Assembly (NCBI GenBank): GCA_017962275.1
Contig: JAGCVQ010000031.1
Location: forward strand, 1 to 49,860
Reading direction: 5' to 3'
Length of the DNA: 49,860 nucleotides
Source of the DNA: Bacteroidales bacterium
GTDB lineage: Bacteria; Bacteroidota; Bacteroidia; Bacteroidales; WCHB1-69
Positions 33,147 through 42,060 of the stretch are shown here, one piece after another; position 1 is the first letter of the stretch; every line of letters begins with the position of its first letter. A program made the translations under genes and the position numbers. The notes beneath the pieces were generated by a model. That model searched no databases and was not told the origin of the DNA. It saw only the letters and a list, made by a program, of their open reading frames with translations.

Positions 33147-33237
33147 AATATTGAAAATAATTCCTTAAGCAGTCCCGAAGGGACAAAACGTACGAAGTGC
33201 AATTAACCCCACATAAGGCGATTGCCGCAATGTGGGG
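33147..33237 (+). repeat. ~92-bp multi-hairpin dispersed element, copy 2
   Basis: Starts AATATTGAAAATAATTCC and ends CCCCACATAAGG...CCGCAATGTGGGG. It contains hairpins CCCGAAGGG and GTACGAAGTGC, and lies in the gap between padR and the PspC-domain gene. Confidence 0.85.
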
Positions 33238-33300
33238 CGGACAGACAAAAGAATTAGAAATGCAGTTTTAGATCAGAAAGAACAAAAAGACACCAATAAT

Positions 33301-34515
33301 ATGAAAAAGACCTTAACAATCAATTTGGGCGGATTCGTGTTCAACATCGACGAGGACGCCTGCGATCGGCTGAGCCACTATCTCGCCGACATCGAAAAAA
33401 GATTCCCCGAAGAAGAGCGGGAAGAAATCGTCCGCGACATCGAAGAGCGGATGGCGGAACTGCTGACCTACAAGATGCAGAACCGCAACGTAGTGGAAAT
33501 CAACGACGTAGATGAGGTTATCGAAGTCATCGGGAAGCCTGAGCAGTTCGAGGACGAAAGCGGTGACAGCCAAACAACCGCGGATCATTTCGCGAACAAC
33601 AACGCTGCCGAAAACTCCGACAAAACCACGAGCAAGCAGCCGCGCCGTCTGCGCAAGCTCTACCGCAACAGCAACGACCGCATGGTGAGCGGCGTGGCAA
33701 GCGGTCTGGCAGTCTATTTCGACATCGATCCGGTGATCGTGCGCGTCCTGTTCGTGATCCTCACCCTCATCAGCTTCGGTTGGGGCATCCTCATCTACCT
33801 GATTCTCCTCATCGCGATGCCCGAGGCGAAAACCAAAGCGCAATTCCTTGAGATGCAAGGCTTTGAGCCCACCTTGGAGAACATCGACAACTTCCATCAG
33901 GAGCCTGTGGAGCGAAGTGCAGGTGCCAGCACCCTCGGCAAAATCGTGAAGATTTGTCTGATCGTGTTGGGCATCATCATCGGCACCAGTCTGGCGGTGG
34001 CTGTCTTAGGCATCTTCATCGCCATGTTCGTGGCCATGCTCACCCATTCTCCCGGAACCTTCGGCAATGCCCTCGACATGGGTCTGTTAGGCAGCTGCGC
34101 CCTCTTCCTGCTCTGTCCCGTCATCGGCATCGCCGTGTTGTGTGTGCGTGCTGCCGGCGGCGAGCGCAAGCACAAATGGGTCGGCTGGACTTTGTTAGCC
34201 TTGTGGCTGGCCAGCCTTTTCGGCATCATCGGATTCGGCATCAAGGTGAGCGAACGCGACGACCTCGAAAAGCGGCTGGAGCGCACCGGCGAGCAATGGG
34301 AACGCTGGCTCGAAGAGGGTGACTACACCAACACCGACACCTACTACGGCGCCCGGGATTTCGACAGCATCATCGACCCTGTGCTCAATGAACTGCGTGA
34401 CGACAACACCACCTACGACATCACCATCAACACCAATCCCGAAAAAGGCGTGAAATTGCACATCAGCAGCAATAAAGAGACGGATGATGCGTTATCTGAA
34501 ACGGATACGATTTAG
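33301..34515 (+). CDS. PspC-domain membrane protein
   Basis: ATG 33301 (MKKTLTINLGGFVFNIDEDA) is chosen; the frame upstream crosses a repeat. The 404-aa product starts with a helical HAAS-like domain of about 85 residues (FPEEEREEIVRDIEERMAEL). A PspC domain follows (LYRNSNDRMVSGVASGLAVY then FDIDPVIVRVLFVILTLISF), then a linker and four more helices. The C-terminus is acidic and soluble (about residues 310-404). It follows padR and precedes the transport genes, a common Bacteroidales arrangement. It may sense or buffer envelope stress together with PadR, but the role is inferred. Confidence 0.82.
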   Translation: MKKTLTINLGGFVFNIDEDACDRLSHYLADIEKRFPEEEREEIVRDIEERMAELLTYKMQNRNVVEINDVDEVIEVIGKPEQFEDESGDSQTTADHFANNNAAENSDKTTSKQPRRLRKLYRNSNDRMVSGVASGLAVYFDIDPVIVRVLFVILTLISFGWGILIYLILLIAMPEAKTKAQFLEMQGFEPTLENIDNFHQEPVERSAGASTLGKIVKICLIVLGIIIGTSLAVAVLGIFIAMFVAMLTHSPGTFGNALDMGLLGSCALFLLCPVIGIAVLCVRAAGGERKHKWVGWTLLALWLASLFGIIGFGIKVSERDDLEKRLERTGEQWERWLEEGDYTNTDTYYGARDFDSIIDPVLNELRDDNTTYDITINTNPEKGVKLHISSNKETDDALSETDTI

Positions 34516-34521
34516 GAATCT

Positions 34522-34549
34522 GTAGAGACGCAATATTTTGCGTCTCTAC
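34522..34549. repeat. 28-bp GTAG...CTAC palindrome, copy 7
   Basis: GTAGAGACGCAATATTTTGC plus GTCTCTAC lies between the PspC gene and the ABC ATPase gene; the central A/T run has one change relative to copies 2 and 3. Confidence 0.8.
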
Positions 34550-34584
34550 ACCACCTTTGATTGGCGATAATTGAATTACGAGTT

Positions 34585-35307
34585 ATGTTAATTGAATTAC
34601 ACGGCATCCACAAAACCTACGACAACGGGCAGCCGCTGCACGTGCTGAAAGGCATCGACCTCGGCATCGGCGAGGGCGAGTTCGTCTCCATCATGGGCGC
34701 ATCCGGCTCGGGAAAATCCACCCTGCTGAACATCCTCGGCATCCTCGACAACTACGACGATGGCGAGTACTGGTTAGACGGCAAGCTCATCAAGAACCTG
34801 AGCGAGACGGAGGCGGCGCACTACCGCAACCAGATGATCGGTTTCGTGTTCCAGTCGTTCAACCTCATCAACTTCAAGACGGCGGTGGAGAACGTGGAGC
34901 TGCCGCTGTACTACCAAGGGGTGAGTCGGAAGAAGCGCAACGAACTGGCCATGAGCTTCTTGGAGCGTTTCGGGTTGGCGGATTGGGCCACGCACTACCC
35001 TAACGAGCTTTCGGGCGGACAGAAGCAGCGTGTGGCGATCGCACGGGCGCTCATCACGCAGCCGCGTATCCTGCTGGCTGATGAGCCGACGGGCGCCCTC
35101 GATTCCAAAACGTCTGTGGAGGTGATGAACCTGCTCACGGAGCTCAACCGCACGGAAAAGGTCACCATCATTGTGGTGACACACGAGAGCGGCGTGGCCA
35201 ATTGTACTGACAAGATCATCCACATCAAGGATGGCATCATCGGCGAGACCACGGTCAACGAGAGCCATACCGCCTCTGTTTTCGGCACCACCACCATTAT
35301 GAAATGA
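34585..35307 (+). CDS. ABC transporter ATP-binding protein (MacB/LolD type)
   Basis: ATG 34585 (MLIELHGIHKTYDNGQPLHV) is chosen over an upstream start. The 240-aa ATPase has Walker A GASGSGKST, the Q-loop in GFVFQSFNLIN, signature LSGGQKQRVAIARAL, Walker B ILLADEPTGALDS and the switch His in VVVTHE. It energises the two permeases that follow, as the first starts 3 bases after its stop. MacB-like pumps with an adaptor and TolC partner export peptides, lipids or antibiotics across both membranes. The ATPase is a separate protein, not fused to the permease, as is usual in Bacteroidales. Confidence 0.93.
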   Translation: MLIELHGIHKTYDNGQPLHVLKGIDLGIGEGEFVSIMGASGSGKSTLLNILGILDNYDDGEYWLDGKLIKNLSETEAAHYRNQMIGFVFQSFNLINFKTAVENVELPLYYQGVSRKKRNELAMSFLERFGLADWATHYPNELSGGQKQRVAIARALITQPRILLADEPTGALDSKTSVEVMNLLTELNRTEKVTIIVVTHESGVANCTDKIIHIKDGIIGETTVNESHTASVFGTTTIMK

Positions 35308-35310
35308 GCC

Positions 35311-36579
35311 ATGAAAGACCTGTTTGAAGAGATTTGGGAGTCGATCCGGCGCAACAAGCTGCGCACCGCCCTCACGGGTTTCGCGGTGGCGTGGGGCATC
35401 TTCATGCTCATTGTGCTCCTCGGGGCGGGCAATGGGCTGATGAACGCCTTCATGAACCAGGGCAACCAATTCGCCACCAACACGATGGCGGTTTATGGCG
35501 GCGTCACCAGCAAACCTGCAAATGGCTACCAGACCGGTCGGCGCATTAATCTCAACGACCAAGATGTTGCCATCACCCAAAGCGCCCTGTTTGCCGATAA
35601 TGTAGATAACATTTCCCCGGAGCTCTACAAAGGTCCTTATACCTTGGCCTTTAAAAGTCGTCACACATCCGTTTATCTGAACGGTAGTTATCCCTCTTTG
35701 ATGGAGATGAACAAGATTGAGATGCTGGAAGGGCGTTTTCTCAACCCAAATGACATAAAGCAGCATCGGAAGTCCATTGTCTTGGCCGCTTCCCACGCCA
35801 CGGAGCTGATGAACGGTGGCGAAGATTACGCCTCCCTGATAGGCAAGACGGTGACTACCGACAACATCACGTGGGTAGTGGTGGGAGTGTATAAGACAGA
35901 CCGCACCGCGCAGCGCGTGGAGGCGTATGCGCCGATAACGACCATGCAGGTAATCACGAACGACCTCAACAATGTTGACATTATCAACTTTTCGTTTCAC
36001 GGACTGACGACGGAAGAGGAGAACGACCGGTTTGAGAAGACCTACCGCGCCGCCCTCAACCGCGCACATAAGGCCGCTCCCGACGACGAGAGTTCCATCT
36101 GGATTTGGAACCGTTTCACGCAGAACATGCAGATGGACAAGGGCACGCACTATATCCGCACAGCATTGTGGATTTTGGGAATCTTCACGTTGGTGGGCGG
36201 CATCGTGGGTGTTTCGAACATCATGCTGATCACCGTCAAGGAGCGCACTCGCGAGTTCGGCATCCGCAAGGCCATCGGAGCATCGCCGTGGGAAATCATG
36301 AAGCTGATTTTGGCAGAGAGCGTCTCCATCACCGCCTTCTTCGGCTACATCGGGATGTTTCTCGGCATGGTCGCCTGCGAGGTGATGAAGATGACCGTGG
36401 GACAATCCTCGGTGGAGTTCTTCGGGGAGACCTTCCACGTGTTCGTCAACCCGACCGTCAGCCTCAGCATCTCCTTCGGCGTCACCGTCCTGCTGGTTGT
36501 CGCCGGCACCCTCGCCGGCCTCTCCCCCGCGATGAAAGCCGCGAAGATCCGCCCGATTCAAGCACTGAATGACAATTAA
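35311..36579 (+). CDS. MacB-like ABC transporter permease 1
   Basis: The 422-aa permease starts MKDLFEEIWESIRRNKLRTA and has the first membrane helix at about residues 20-42. A periplasmic MacB-core domain of about 240 residues follows, then three C-terminal FtsX-type helices, with GGIVGVSNIMLITVKERTRE and FGIRKAIGASPWEIMKLILA marking the coupling region. It is translationally linked to the ATPase. A second permease follows 198 bases later, so the transporter is likely a heterodimer. Confidence 0.9.
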   Translation: MKDLFEEIWESIRRNKLRTALTGFAVAWGIFMLIVLLGAGNGLMNAFMNQGNQFATNTMAVYGGVTSKPANGYQTGRRINLNDQDVAITQSALFADNVDNISPELYKGPYTLAFKSRHTSVYLNGSYPSLMEMNKIEMLEGRFLNPNDIKQHRKSIVLAASHATELMNGGEDYASLIGKTVTTDNITWVVVGVYKTDRTAQRVEAYAPITTMQVITNDLNNVDIINFSFHGLTTEEENDRFEKTYRAALNRAHKAAPDDESSIWIWNRFTQNMQMDKGTHYIRTALWILGIFTLVGGIVGVSNIMLITVKERTREFGIRKAIGASPWEIMKLILAESVSITAFFGYIGMFLGMVACEVMKMTVGQSSVEFFGETFHVFVNPTVSLSISFGVTVLLVVAGTLAGLSPAMKAAKIRPIQALNDN

Positions 36580-36610
36580 GAATGAAGAATGAAGAATGCA
36601 TAATGAAGAA

Positions 36611-36701
36611 TATATTGATAATACTTCCTTGAGCAGCCCCGAAGGGGCAAGGGCTCGAAGAGCTCAGTAACCCCACACAAGGCGACAGCCGCAGTGTGGG
36701 G
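36611..36701 (+). repeat. ~92-bp multi-hairpin dispersed element, copy 3
   Basis: Starts TATATTGATAATACTTCC and ends CCCCACACAAGG...CCGCAGTGTGGGG, with GCCCCGAAGGGGC as the central hairpin and CTCGAAGAG replacing the usual GCACGAAGTGC stem. It lies between the two permease genes and is preceded by GAATGAAGAATG words. Confidence 0.85.
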
Positions 36702-36777
36702 GTTCGTGGCCGAGACAGGTACGGACTGCGGGGAAAACGATAAAGACAAACGAACGGAAAGAAAGACAGACAGAATC

Positions 36778-38010
36778 ATGCGATTCGACACCGATACATA
36801 TCAAGAAATCCTCGATGCGCTGACGCGGAACAAGCGGCGCAGCTTCCTCACGGGCTTCGGCATCTTCTGGGGGCTCTTCATGCTGCTCTTCCTCATCGGC
36901 GGTGGCAACGGGCTTAAACAGCTGTTGGAGAAGAACTTCGAGGGTTTCGCCACCAACACCGTCATCCTTGCGGCGAACGAGACCACCAAACCCTACAAGG
37001 GCTTCAAGGAGGGGCGGCAATGGAATCTGCGTCAAAAGGACATTGAACGGTTGAAGACGATGGTACCCGAGTTGGAGGTCGTCACCCCGTTGCTGCCCGA
37101 GTGGGGGCTTACCGCCACCCGCGATGAGCTCACCGCCAGCTGCTCCGTCAAGGGTGTGGAAGCCGACTATGTCAAGGTGCAGGCACCCACCATGAAGTTC
37201 GGACGTTATCTCAATCAGGTCGATGTGGTACACAAGCGGAAAGTCTGCATTATTGGTGAGCGCGTCTGGAAGACGCTGTTCCCCGACGGCAACAATCCTT
37301 GCGGACAGTACATCTGCGTGGGAGGTGTTTATTACCAGGTCATTGGCGTGGATGTCTGTACCTCCAACATCAACCTCTGGGGCAACAGCGAGGACGAAAT
37401 CACCGTACCTTTCTCGGTGATGAGCGACATCATGAACAGCGGCGATGTGGTGGGTGTGATCTGTACCGTGGGAAGGCCCGGGATCAACATGAACGAGTTG
37501 GAGGGAAGGATACAGCAAGTGATTGCCCGTCAGCACTATATCGCTCCCGACGACAAGGAGGCCATTCGAATGCTCAACATGGAGGTGATGTTCAGCATCA
37601 TCGACAACCTGTTCCGTGGTATCAACTTCATGATTTGGTTGGTGGGTATCGGCACGCTGTTGGCGGGTGCCATCGGGGTGAGCAACATCATGTTAGTGGT
37701 CGTGCGCGAGCGGACGGTGGAGATCGGCATCCGCCGCGCCATCGGGGCCACGCCGAGAGACATCCTCACGCAAATCATCCTCGAAGGTCTCGTCCTCACC
37801 ACCGTCGCGGGTCTGTCCGGCATCGTCTTCTCCGTGCTACTCCTCAACCTCCTCGAAGTAATTTCCCAGCACAAGGCCGTCTTCCAGATCCAGTTCGGCA
37901 CCGCCATCTCGGCCCTGCTCCTGCTGATGCTCCTCGGCCTCCTCGCCGGCATCGCCCCCGCCTACCGCGCCATGCACATCAAACCAGTTGACGCCATGCG
38001 GGACGAATGA
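36778..38010 (+). CDS. MacB-like ABC transporter permease 2
   Basis: ATG 36778 (MRFDTDTYQEILDALTRNKR) is chosen; the longer frame upstream is repeat-derived. The 410-aa product has one N-terminal helix (TGFGIFWGLFMLLFLIGGGN), a periplasmic domain of about 240 residues and three C-terminal helices. The coupling motif is GAIGVSNIMLVVVRERTVEI and IGIRRAIGATPRDILTQIIL. It is paralogous to the first permease, sharing the layout and the NMRRAIGA-type motif, but is clearly diverged. It completes the inner-membrane part of the pump. Confidence 0.9.
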   Translation: MRFDTDTYQEILDALTRNKRRSFLTGFGIFWGLFMLLFLIGGGNGLKQLLEKNFEGFATNTVILAANETTKPYKGFKEGRQWNLRQKDIERLKTMVPELEVVTPLLPEWGLTATRDELTASCSVKGVEADYVKVQAPTMKFGRYLNQVDVVHKRKVCIIGERVWKTLFPDGNNPCGQYICVGGVYYQVIGVDVCTSNINLWGNSEDEITVPFSVMSDIMNSGDVVGVICTVGRPGINMNELEGRIQQVIARQHYIAPDDKEAIRMLNMEVMFSIIDNLFRGINFMIWLVGIGTLLAGAIGVSNIMLVVVRERTVEIGIRRAIGATPRDILTQIILEGLVLTTVAGLSGIVFSVLLLNLLEVISQHKAVFQIQFGTAISALLLLMLLGLLAGIAPAYRAMHIKPVDAMRDE

Positions 38011-38052
38011 GCAGTTAGCAGTTAGTAGTTAGCAGTTAGTAGTTAGTAGTTA
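38011..38052. repeat. AGCAGTTAGTAGTTAGC phrase repeat
   Basis: Repeated AGTTAGC and AGTTAGT words start right after the permease 2 stop. It is the same family as at 29319 and 29836. Confidence 0.7.
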
Positions 38053-38066
38053 AAACGAAAAGCTCC

Positions 38067-38157
38067 AATATATGATAAACATATTCCTTGAGCAGCCCCG
38101 GAGGGGCAAGACGCACGAAGTGCTAATAACCCCATACAAGCGTAGCGCAGTGTGGGG
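38067..38157 (+). repeat. ~92-bp multi-hairpin dispersed element, copy 4
   Basis: Starts AATATATGATAAACATATTCC and ends CCCCATACAAGC...GCGCAGTGTGGGG, with GCCCCGGAGGGGC as the central hairpin and GCACGAAGTGC as the second. It lies between permease 2 and the adaptor gene. Confidence 0.85.
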
Positions 38158-38224
38158 CTTGGCACGGGAGTCAGGTATGGACTGCGGGAGTAGCGATAGA
38201 GAATAACGAAAAAACAAACATACA

Positions 38225-39313
38225 ATGAAAAAGAAACTGAAATACGTAATCGGGCTGCTGATAGCCCTCATCTTCATCGGAACCTTCGTATTCCTCTTCA
38301 AGAAGTCACGTCCTGAAAAGGAGGTGTTCAACGAGTATGAGGTCGCCTACATGGACATAAGCCGGAAGACGCTGATCACCGGACAGATAGGTCCGCGCAA
38401 CGAGGTAGCCGTGAAGCCGCAGATCAACGGCATCATCGCCGAATTATACAAGGAGGCCGGCCAGGAGGTGAAGGAGAACGAGGTCATCGCCAAGCTCAAG
38501 GTCATCCCCGACATGAACTCGCTGAGCGCGGCGGAGAGTCGCGTGCGGCTGGCGGAAATCAACTATGCCCAAGCACTGACCAACTACGAACGAGAAAAGA
38601 CATTGTTCGAGAAGAAGTTAGTCAGCAGTGAGGAGTACGAGCAGGCAACGCAGGCATTGAAGCAGGCCCGCGAGGAAAAGTCGGCATCGCAGGACGCATT
38701 GGAAATCATCCGCGACGGCGTCTCTTCCGCGAATGCCAAGTCGAGCTCCACGCTGATTCGCTCCACCATCTCGGGCTTGATCCTCGACATTCCCGTCAAG
38801 GTGGGTAACTCCGTCATCCAGGCCAACACCCTGAACGACGGTACCACGGTCGCCACCGTCGCCGACATGAACGACCTGATCTTCAAGGGAAACGTCGATG
38901 AGACGGAGGTCGGCACGTTGCGCGAGGGCACCCCGTTGAAGATCACCATCGGGGCGTTGCAGGACTACAGTTTCGACGCCGTGTTAGAGTACATCTCCCC
39001 GAAGGCCGTGCAGAACAACGGCGCCAACCAGTTCGAGATCCGTGCCGCCGTCAAGCCGCAGAGCGACAACAAGTTCCGCTCCGGCTACAGCGCCAATGCG
39101 GAGCTCGTGTTAGAGAGTGCCGAGCACGTCCTCGCCATCCCCGAGAGCGCCCTCGAGTTCTCCGGCGACTCCACCTTTGTCTACGTCAAGAAAGGCAACG
39201 ACTACGAACGCCGAGCCATCACCACCGGCCTCAGCGACGGCCTCAACATCGTGGTCACCAGCGGGTTGAAGGAAGGGGAGAAGGTGCGAGGCACGAAGAT
39301 AATTCAGAATTGA
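38225..39313 (+). CDS. HlyD/MacA-type periplasmic adaptor protein
   Basis: The 362-aa product starts MKKKLKYVIGLLIALIFIGT, a membrane anchor. It continues with the barrel-sandwich half VKPQINGIIAELYKEAGQEV, a coiled-coil hairpin at about residues 105-165 (LVSSEEYEQATQALKQAREE) and the second half of the sandwich, SSSTLIRSTISGLILDIPVK. A C-terminal beta-barrel domain with VYVKKGNDYERRAITTGLSD ends it. It links the two permeases to TolC across the periplasm. Its place between permease and TolC genes and equal orientation support this. Confidence 0.9.
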   Translation: MKKKLKYVIGLLIALIFIGTFVFLFKKSRPEKEVFNEYEVAYMDISRKTLITGQIGPRNEVAVKPQINGIIAELYKEAGQEVKENEVIAKLKVIPDMNSLSAAESRVRLAEINYAQALTNYEREKTLFEKKLVSSEEYEQATQALKQAREEKSASQDALEIIRDGVSSANAKSSSTLIRSTISGLILDIPVKVGNSVIQANTLNDGTTVATVADMNDLIFKGNVDETEVGTLREGTPLKITIGALQDYSFDAVLEYISPKAVQNNGANQFEIRAAVKPQSDNKFRSGYSANAELVLESAEHVLAIPESALEFSGDSTFVYVKKGNDYERRAITTGLSDGLNIVVTSGLKEGEKVRGTKIIQN

Positions 39314-39361
39314 TAATTGATAATTGATAATTAGCCTCGGTAGAGGCAAATGCTTGGTAAT

Positions 39362-40669
39362 ATGAAAAAGACATCTTCTATAGCAATATTCATATTGTGC
39401 GTTTTCCTGGCAAAGGCCCAATCCACCCCCTGGACCCTCGATGCCTGCATCCAATACGCCCTTGACCACAACCTGACGGTCAAGCAGAGCGAATTGGTAA
39501 AATCGCAGCGGGAGGTCGAGCTGAACACGGCCAAGAACAGCGTCTGGCCGGCGTTACAAGCAAGCGCGTCGCAGAACTTTTCCTTCGGAAGAGGACTTTC
39601 GGAGGACAACACCTACGTCAGTTCCAACACCGCGAACACCTCCTTCGGCATCGGCGGCAGCATGAACCTTTTCACGGGGTTGCGGGTCAAGAACAACATC
39701 GAGAAGGGGAAGCTGAACCTGGAGGCCGCCACCGCCGACTGCGACAAAGTAAAGGAGGACATCCGCATCGCCGTGACGCAGGCCTACATGCAGATTCTGT
39801 ACCAGATGGAGGTCTGTGAGGTCGCGAAACTGCAGATTGCCATCGATTCGGCACAGGTGGAGCGACTGACCGCCCTGTACGAGTTAGGCAAGATCGGACC
39901 GGCGGAGGTATCTTCACGGAAATCGACTCTCGCACAGAGCCGTCTCACCTACACGCAGGCGCACAACAGTCTGGTGTCGGCCACGTTGGACATGACCCAA
40001 CTGCTGGAACTGGAGAGTCCTGAGGGATTTACGGTCACGAAACCGGATCTCCACACCGTCTTGCCCGAAGCGTTGCCATCGCCCGAAGAAATCTACCAGA
40101 AGGCCTTGGGTACGTGGGCGGCCGTGAAAGCCGAGGATATCCGCATCGACTACGCCAAGACGAACATCGCCTTGGCCAAGAGCGGCTGGTACCCCACCCT
40201 ATCCATGAGCGGCGGCCTCGTCACCGACTACTACGCGCTGTTAGGGCATACCAGCAAGGGCTTTGCCTCGCAGCTGCGCGACAATTTCAGCCCATACGTG
40301 GGCGTCTCGCTCAACGTGCCGATTTTCGACCGTTTAGAGACCCGCAACAACGTGAGGATGGCCAAGTTGCAGCTCGAAAGCCAGCAAATCCAGGCCGAGA
40401 ACGTCCGAAAGGACTTGTACAAGGAGATCCAGCAGGCCTATTTCAACGCCGTGGCCGCCAAGGAGAAGTATGCCAGCAGCCAGGTGGCGGAAACCAGCGC
40501 GAAAGAGGCCTTCGATCTGGAGAGCGCCCTCTACGAAGCCGGTAGATCCACCGGCACCTCCTTCAACGAGGCGAAAAACAACTACCTGCAGTCGGCCGCC
40601 AACTTGGCGCAGGCCCGCTGCGAGTTCCTCTACCAAGTGGAGTTATTGCTGTTGTACGAAGGAAAATAA
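39362..40669 (+). CDS. TolC-family outer-membrane channel protein
   Basis: ATG 39362 (MKKTSSIAIFILCVFLAKAQ) gives a signal peptide; starts upstream lie in a repeat. The 435-aa product has the TolC pattern: WTLDACIQYALDHNLTVKQS near the mature N-terminus, long helices interrupted by beta segments (NTSFGIGGSMNLFTGLRVKN), and the second repeat half with ISL-like YVGVSLNVPIFDRLETRNNV. It forms the trimeric exit duct for the pump. It is the last gene in the operon; imperfect inverted repeats that could end transcription follow at 40690-40731. Confidence 0.9.
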   Translation: MKKTSSIAIFILCVFLAKAQSTPWTLDACIQYALDHNLTVKQSELVKSQREVELNTAKNSVWPALQASASQNFSFGRGLSEDNTYVSSNTANTSFGIGGSMNLFTGLRVKNNIEKGKLNLEAATADCDKVKEDIRIAVTQAYMQILYQMEVCEVAKLQIAIDSAQVERLTALYELGKIGPAEVSSRKSTLAQSRLTYTQAHNSLVSATLDMTQLLELESPEGFTVTKPDLHTVLPEALPSPEEIYQKALGTWAAVKAEDIRIDYAKTNIALAKSGWYPTLSMSGGLVTDYYALLGHTSKGFASQLRDNFSPYVGVSLNVPIFDRLETRNNVRMAKLQLESQQIQAENVRKDLYKEIQQAYFNAVAAKEKYASSQVAETSAKEAFDLESALYEAGRSTGTSFNEAKNNYLQSAANLAQARCEFLYQVELLLLYEGK

Positions 40670-40689
40670 CGCCTAAAACAAACGGCAAG

Positions 40690-40731
40690 GTAGAAACGCA
40701 ATATTTTGGATACGCAAAATATTGCATCTCC
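40690..40731. repeat. Imperfect inverted repeat related to the 28-bp palindromes
   Basis: GTAGAAACGCAATATTTTG, a GAT break, and then ACGCAAAATATTGCATC can form a hairpin with GCAATATTTT/AAAATATTGC arms. It looks like two partial copies head to head after the TolC gene. Confidence 0.5.
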
Positions 40732-40756
40732 GCGTTTATGTGAACAAAAAAAAATG

Positions 40757-40764
40757 TACTTTTG
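40757..40764 (+). promoter_or_regulatory. -7 promoter element TACTTTTG for kbl
   Basis: TACTTTTG followed by CGACC lies 88 bases before the ATG of kbl. The leader between them holds a perfect 28-base palindrome. Confidence 0.55.
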
Positions 40765-40783
40765 CGACCGTTTTCTGTCTCTC

Positions 40784-40811
40784 GTAGAGACACAAAATTT
40801 TGTGTCTCTAC
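40784..40811. repeat. 28-bp GTAG...CTAC palindrome in the kbl leader, copy 8
   Basis: GTAGAGACACAAAA and its exact complement. Compared with copies 2 and 3 a compensated change (GACGC to GACAC with GTGTC) keeps perfect pairing. It lies between the -7 element and the kbl start. Confidence 0.85.
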
Positions 40812-40852
40812 AACAAACGTCAAACAAATAACAATTACAAATAAACAAACAA

Positions 40853-42043
40853 ATGTACACCAATTTCCAACAACATCTTCAGAAGGAACTGGCCGACATC
40901 AAGGAAGCCGGCTTGTACAAAAACGAACGCATCATCGCTTCTCCTCAGAGCGGTGAAATCACGCTGCAGGACGGCAGCAAAGTGCTGAACTTCTGCGCCA
41001 ACAACTACCTGGGCCTCGCCAACGACGCGCGTCTGATCGCCGCCGCCAAGGAAGCCCTCGACACCCACGGCTACGGCATGGCCTCCGTGCGTTTCATCTG
41101 CGGTTGCTCCGACCTGCACAAGGCTCTGGAGAAGAAGATCGCTGAATTCTTCGGCACTGAGGACACCATCCTCTATGCGGCTTGCTTCGACGCCAACGGC
41201 GGTGTCTTCGAGCCTCTGCTCACCGAACAAGACGCCATCATCTCCGACGCGCTGAACCACGCTTCCATCATCGACGGCGTGCGTCTCTGCAAGGCTGTCC
41301 GCTATCGTTACAAAAACGCCGACATGGCTGACCTTGAGGAGCAACTGAAAGCTGCTCAGGCACAGCGTTTCCGCATCATCGTCACCGACGGTGTGTTCAG
41401 CATGGACGGCAACGTTTGTCCTCTCGACAAGATTTACGAACTGGCTCAGAAATACGATGCCATGGTCATGGTGGACGAGAGCCACTCCGCCGGCGTGGTG
41501 GGCAACACCGGCCGCGGCGTGACCGAGCGTTACAACCTGCGCGGTAAAATCGAAATCCTCACCGGCACCCTCGGCAAAGCCTTCGGTGGCGCTATCGGCG
41601 GTTTCACCACCGGTAAGAAGGAGATCATCGACATGCTGCGTCAACGCTCCCGTCCGTACCTTTTCTCCAACTCCATTCCTCCGATGGTGGCTGCTGCCGG
41701 CTGCAAGATGGTCGATATCATGTCCGAGACCAACGAGCTGCAAGACAAGCTGCACAGCAACACCGAGTATTTCGTCGCCAAGATGAAAGCCGCCGGTTTC
41801 GACATCAAGCCGACCGAGTCCGCTATCTGCGCCGTGATGCTGTATGACGCCAAACTGTCACAAGTGATGGCCGCCAAACTGCAGGAAGAAGGCATCTACG
41901 TCACCGGTTTCTACTATCCTGTGGTGCCGAAAGACCAAGCCCGTATCCGCGTGCAGATTTCAGCCGCCCACGAGCCCGAGCACCTCGACAAGTGCATCGC
42001 CGCCTTCACCAAGATCGGCAAGGAACTCGGCGTGCTGAAATAG
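40853..42043 (+). CDS. kbl: Glycine C-acetyltransferase (2-amino-3-ketobutyrate CoA ligase)
   Basis: The 396-aa PLP enzyme of the alpha-oxoamine synthase family has FCANNYLGLANDARLIAAAK, YGMASVRFICGCSDLHKALE, VMVDESHSAGVVGNTGRGV and the PLP lysine Lys242 in GTLGKAFGGAIGGFTTGKKE. These match Kbl rather than BioF or HemA. It cleaves 2-amino-3-oxobutyrate with CoA into glycine and acetyl-CoA, the second step of threonine breakdown. No threonine dehydrogenase is adjacent. It is convergent with the next gene, with a strong terminator palindrome between them. Confidence 0.9.
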   Translation: MYTNFQQHLQKELADIKEAGLYKNERIIASPQSGEITLQDGSKVLNFCANNYLGLANDARLIAAAKEALDTHGYGMASVRFICGCSDLHKALEKKIAEFFGTEDTILYAACFDANGGVFEPLLTEQDAIISDALNHASIIDGVRLCKAVRYRYKNADMADLEEQLKAAQAQRFRIIVTDGVFSMDGNVCPLDKIYELAQKYDAMVMVDESHSAGVVGNTGRGVTERYNLRGKIEILTGTLGKAFGGAIGGFTTGKKEIIDMLRQRSRPYLFSNSIPPMVAAAGCKMVDIMSETNELQDKLHSNTEYFVAKMKAAGFDIKPTESAICAVMLYDAKLSQVMAAKLQEEGIYVTGFYYPVVPKDQARIRVQISAAHEPEHLDKCIAAFTKIGKELGVLK

Positions 42044-42060
42044 TCATCCGATTCTTACAA

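Noticed and set aside
34774-36561. 595-codon minus-strand open frame opposite the ABC ATPase and permease genes
   Set aside because: It mirrors two well-supported plus-strand genes and encodes His/Arg-rich sequence with no domain, typical of antisense frames in GC-rich genes.
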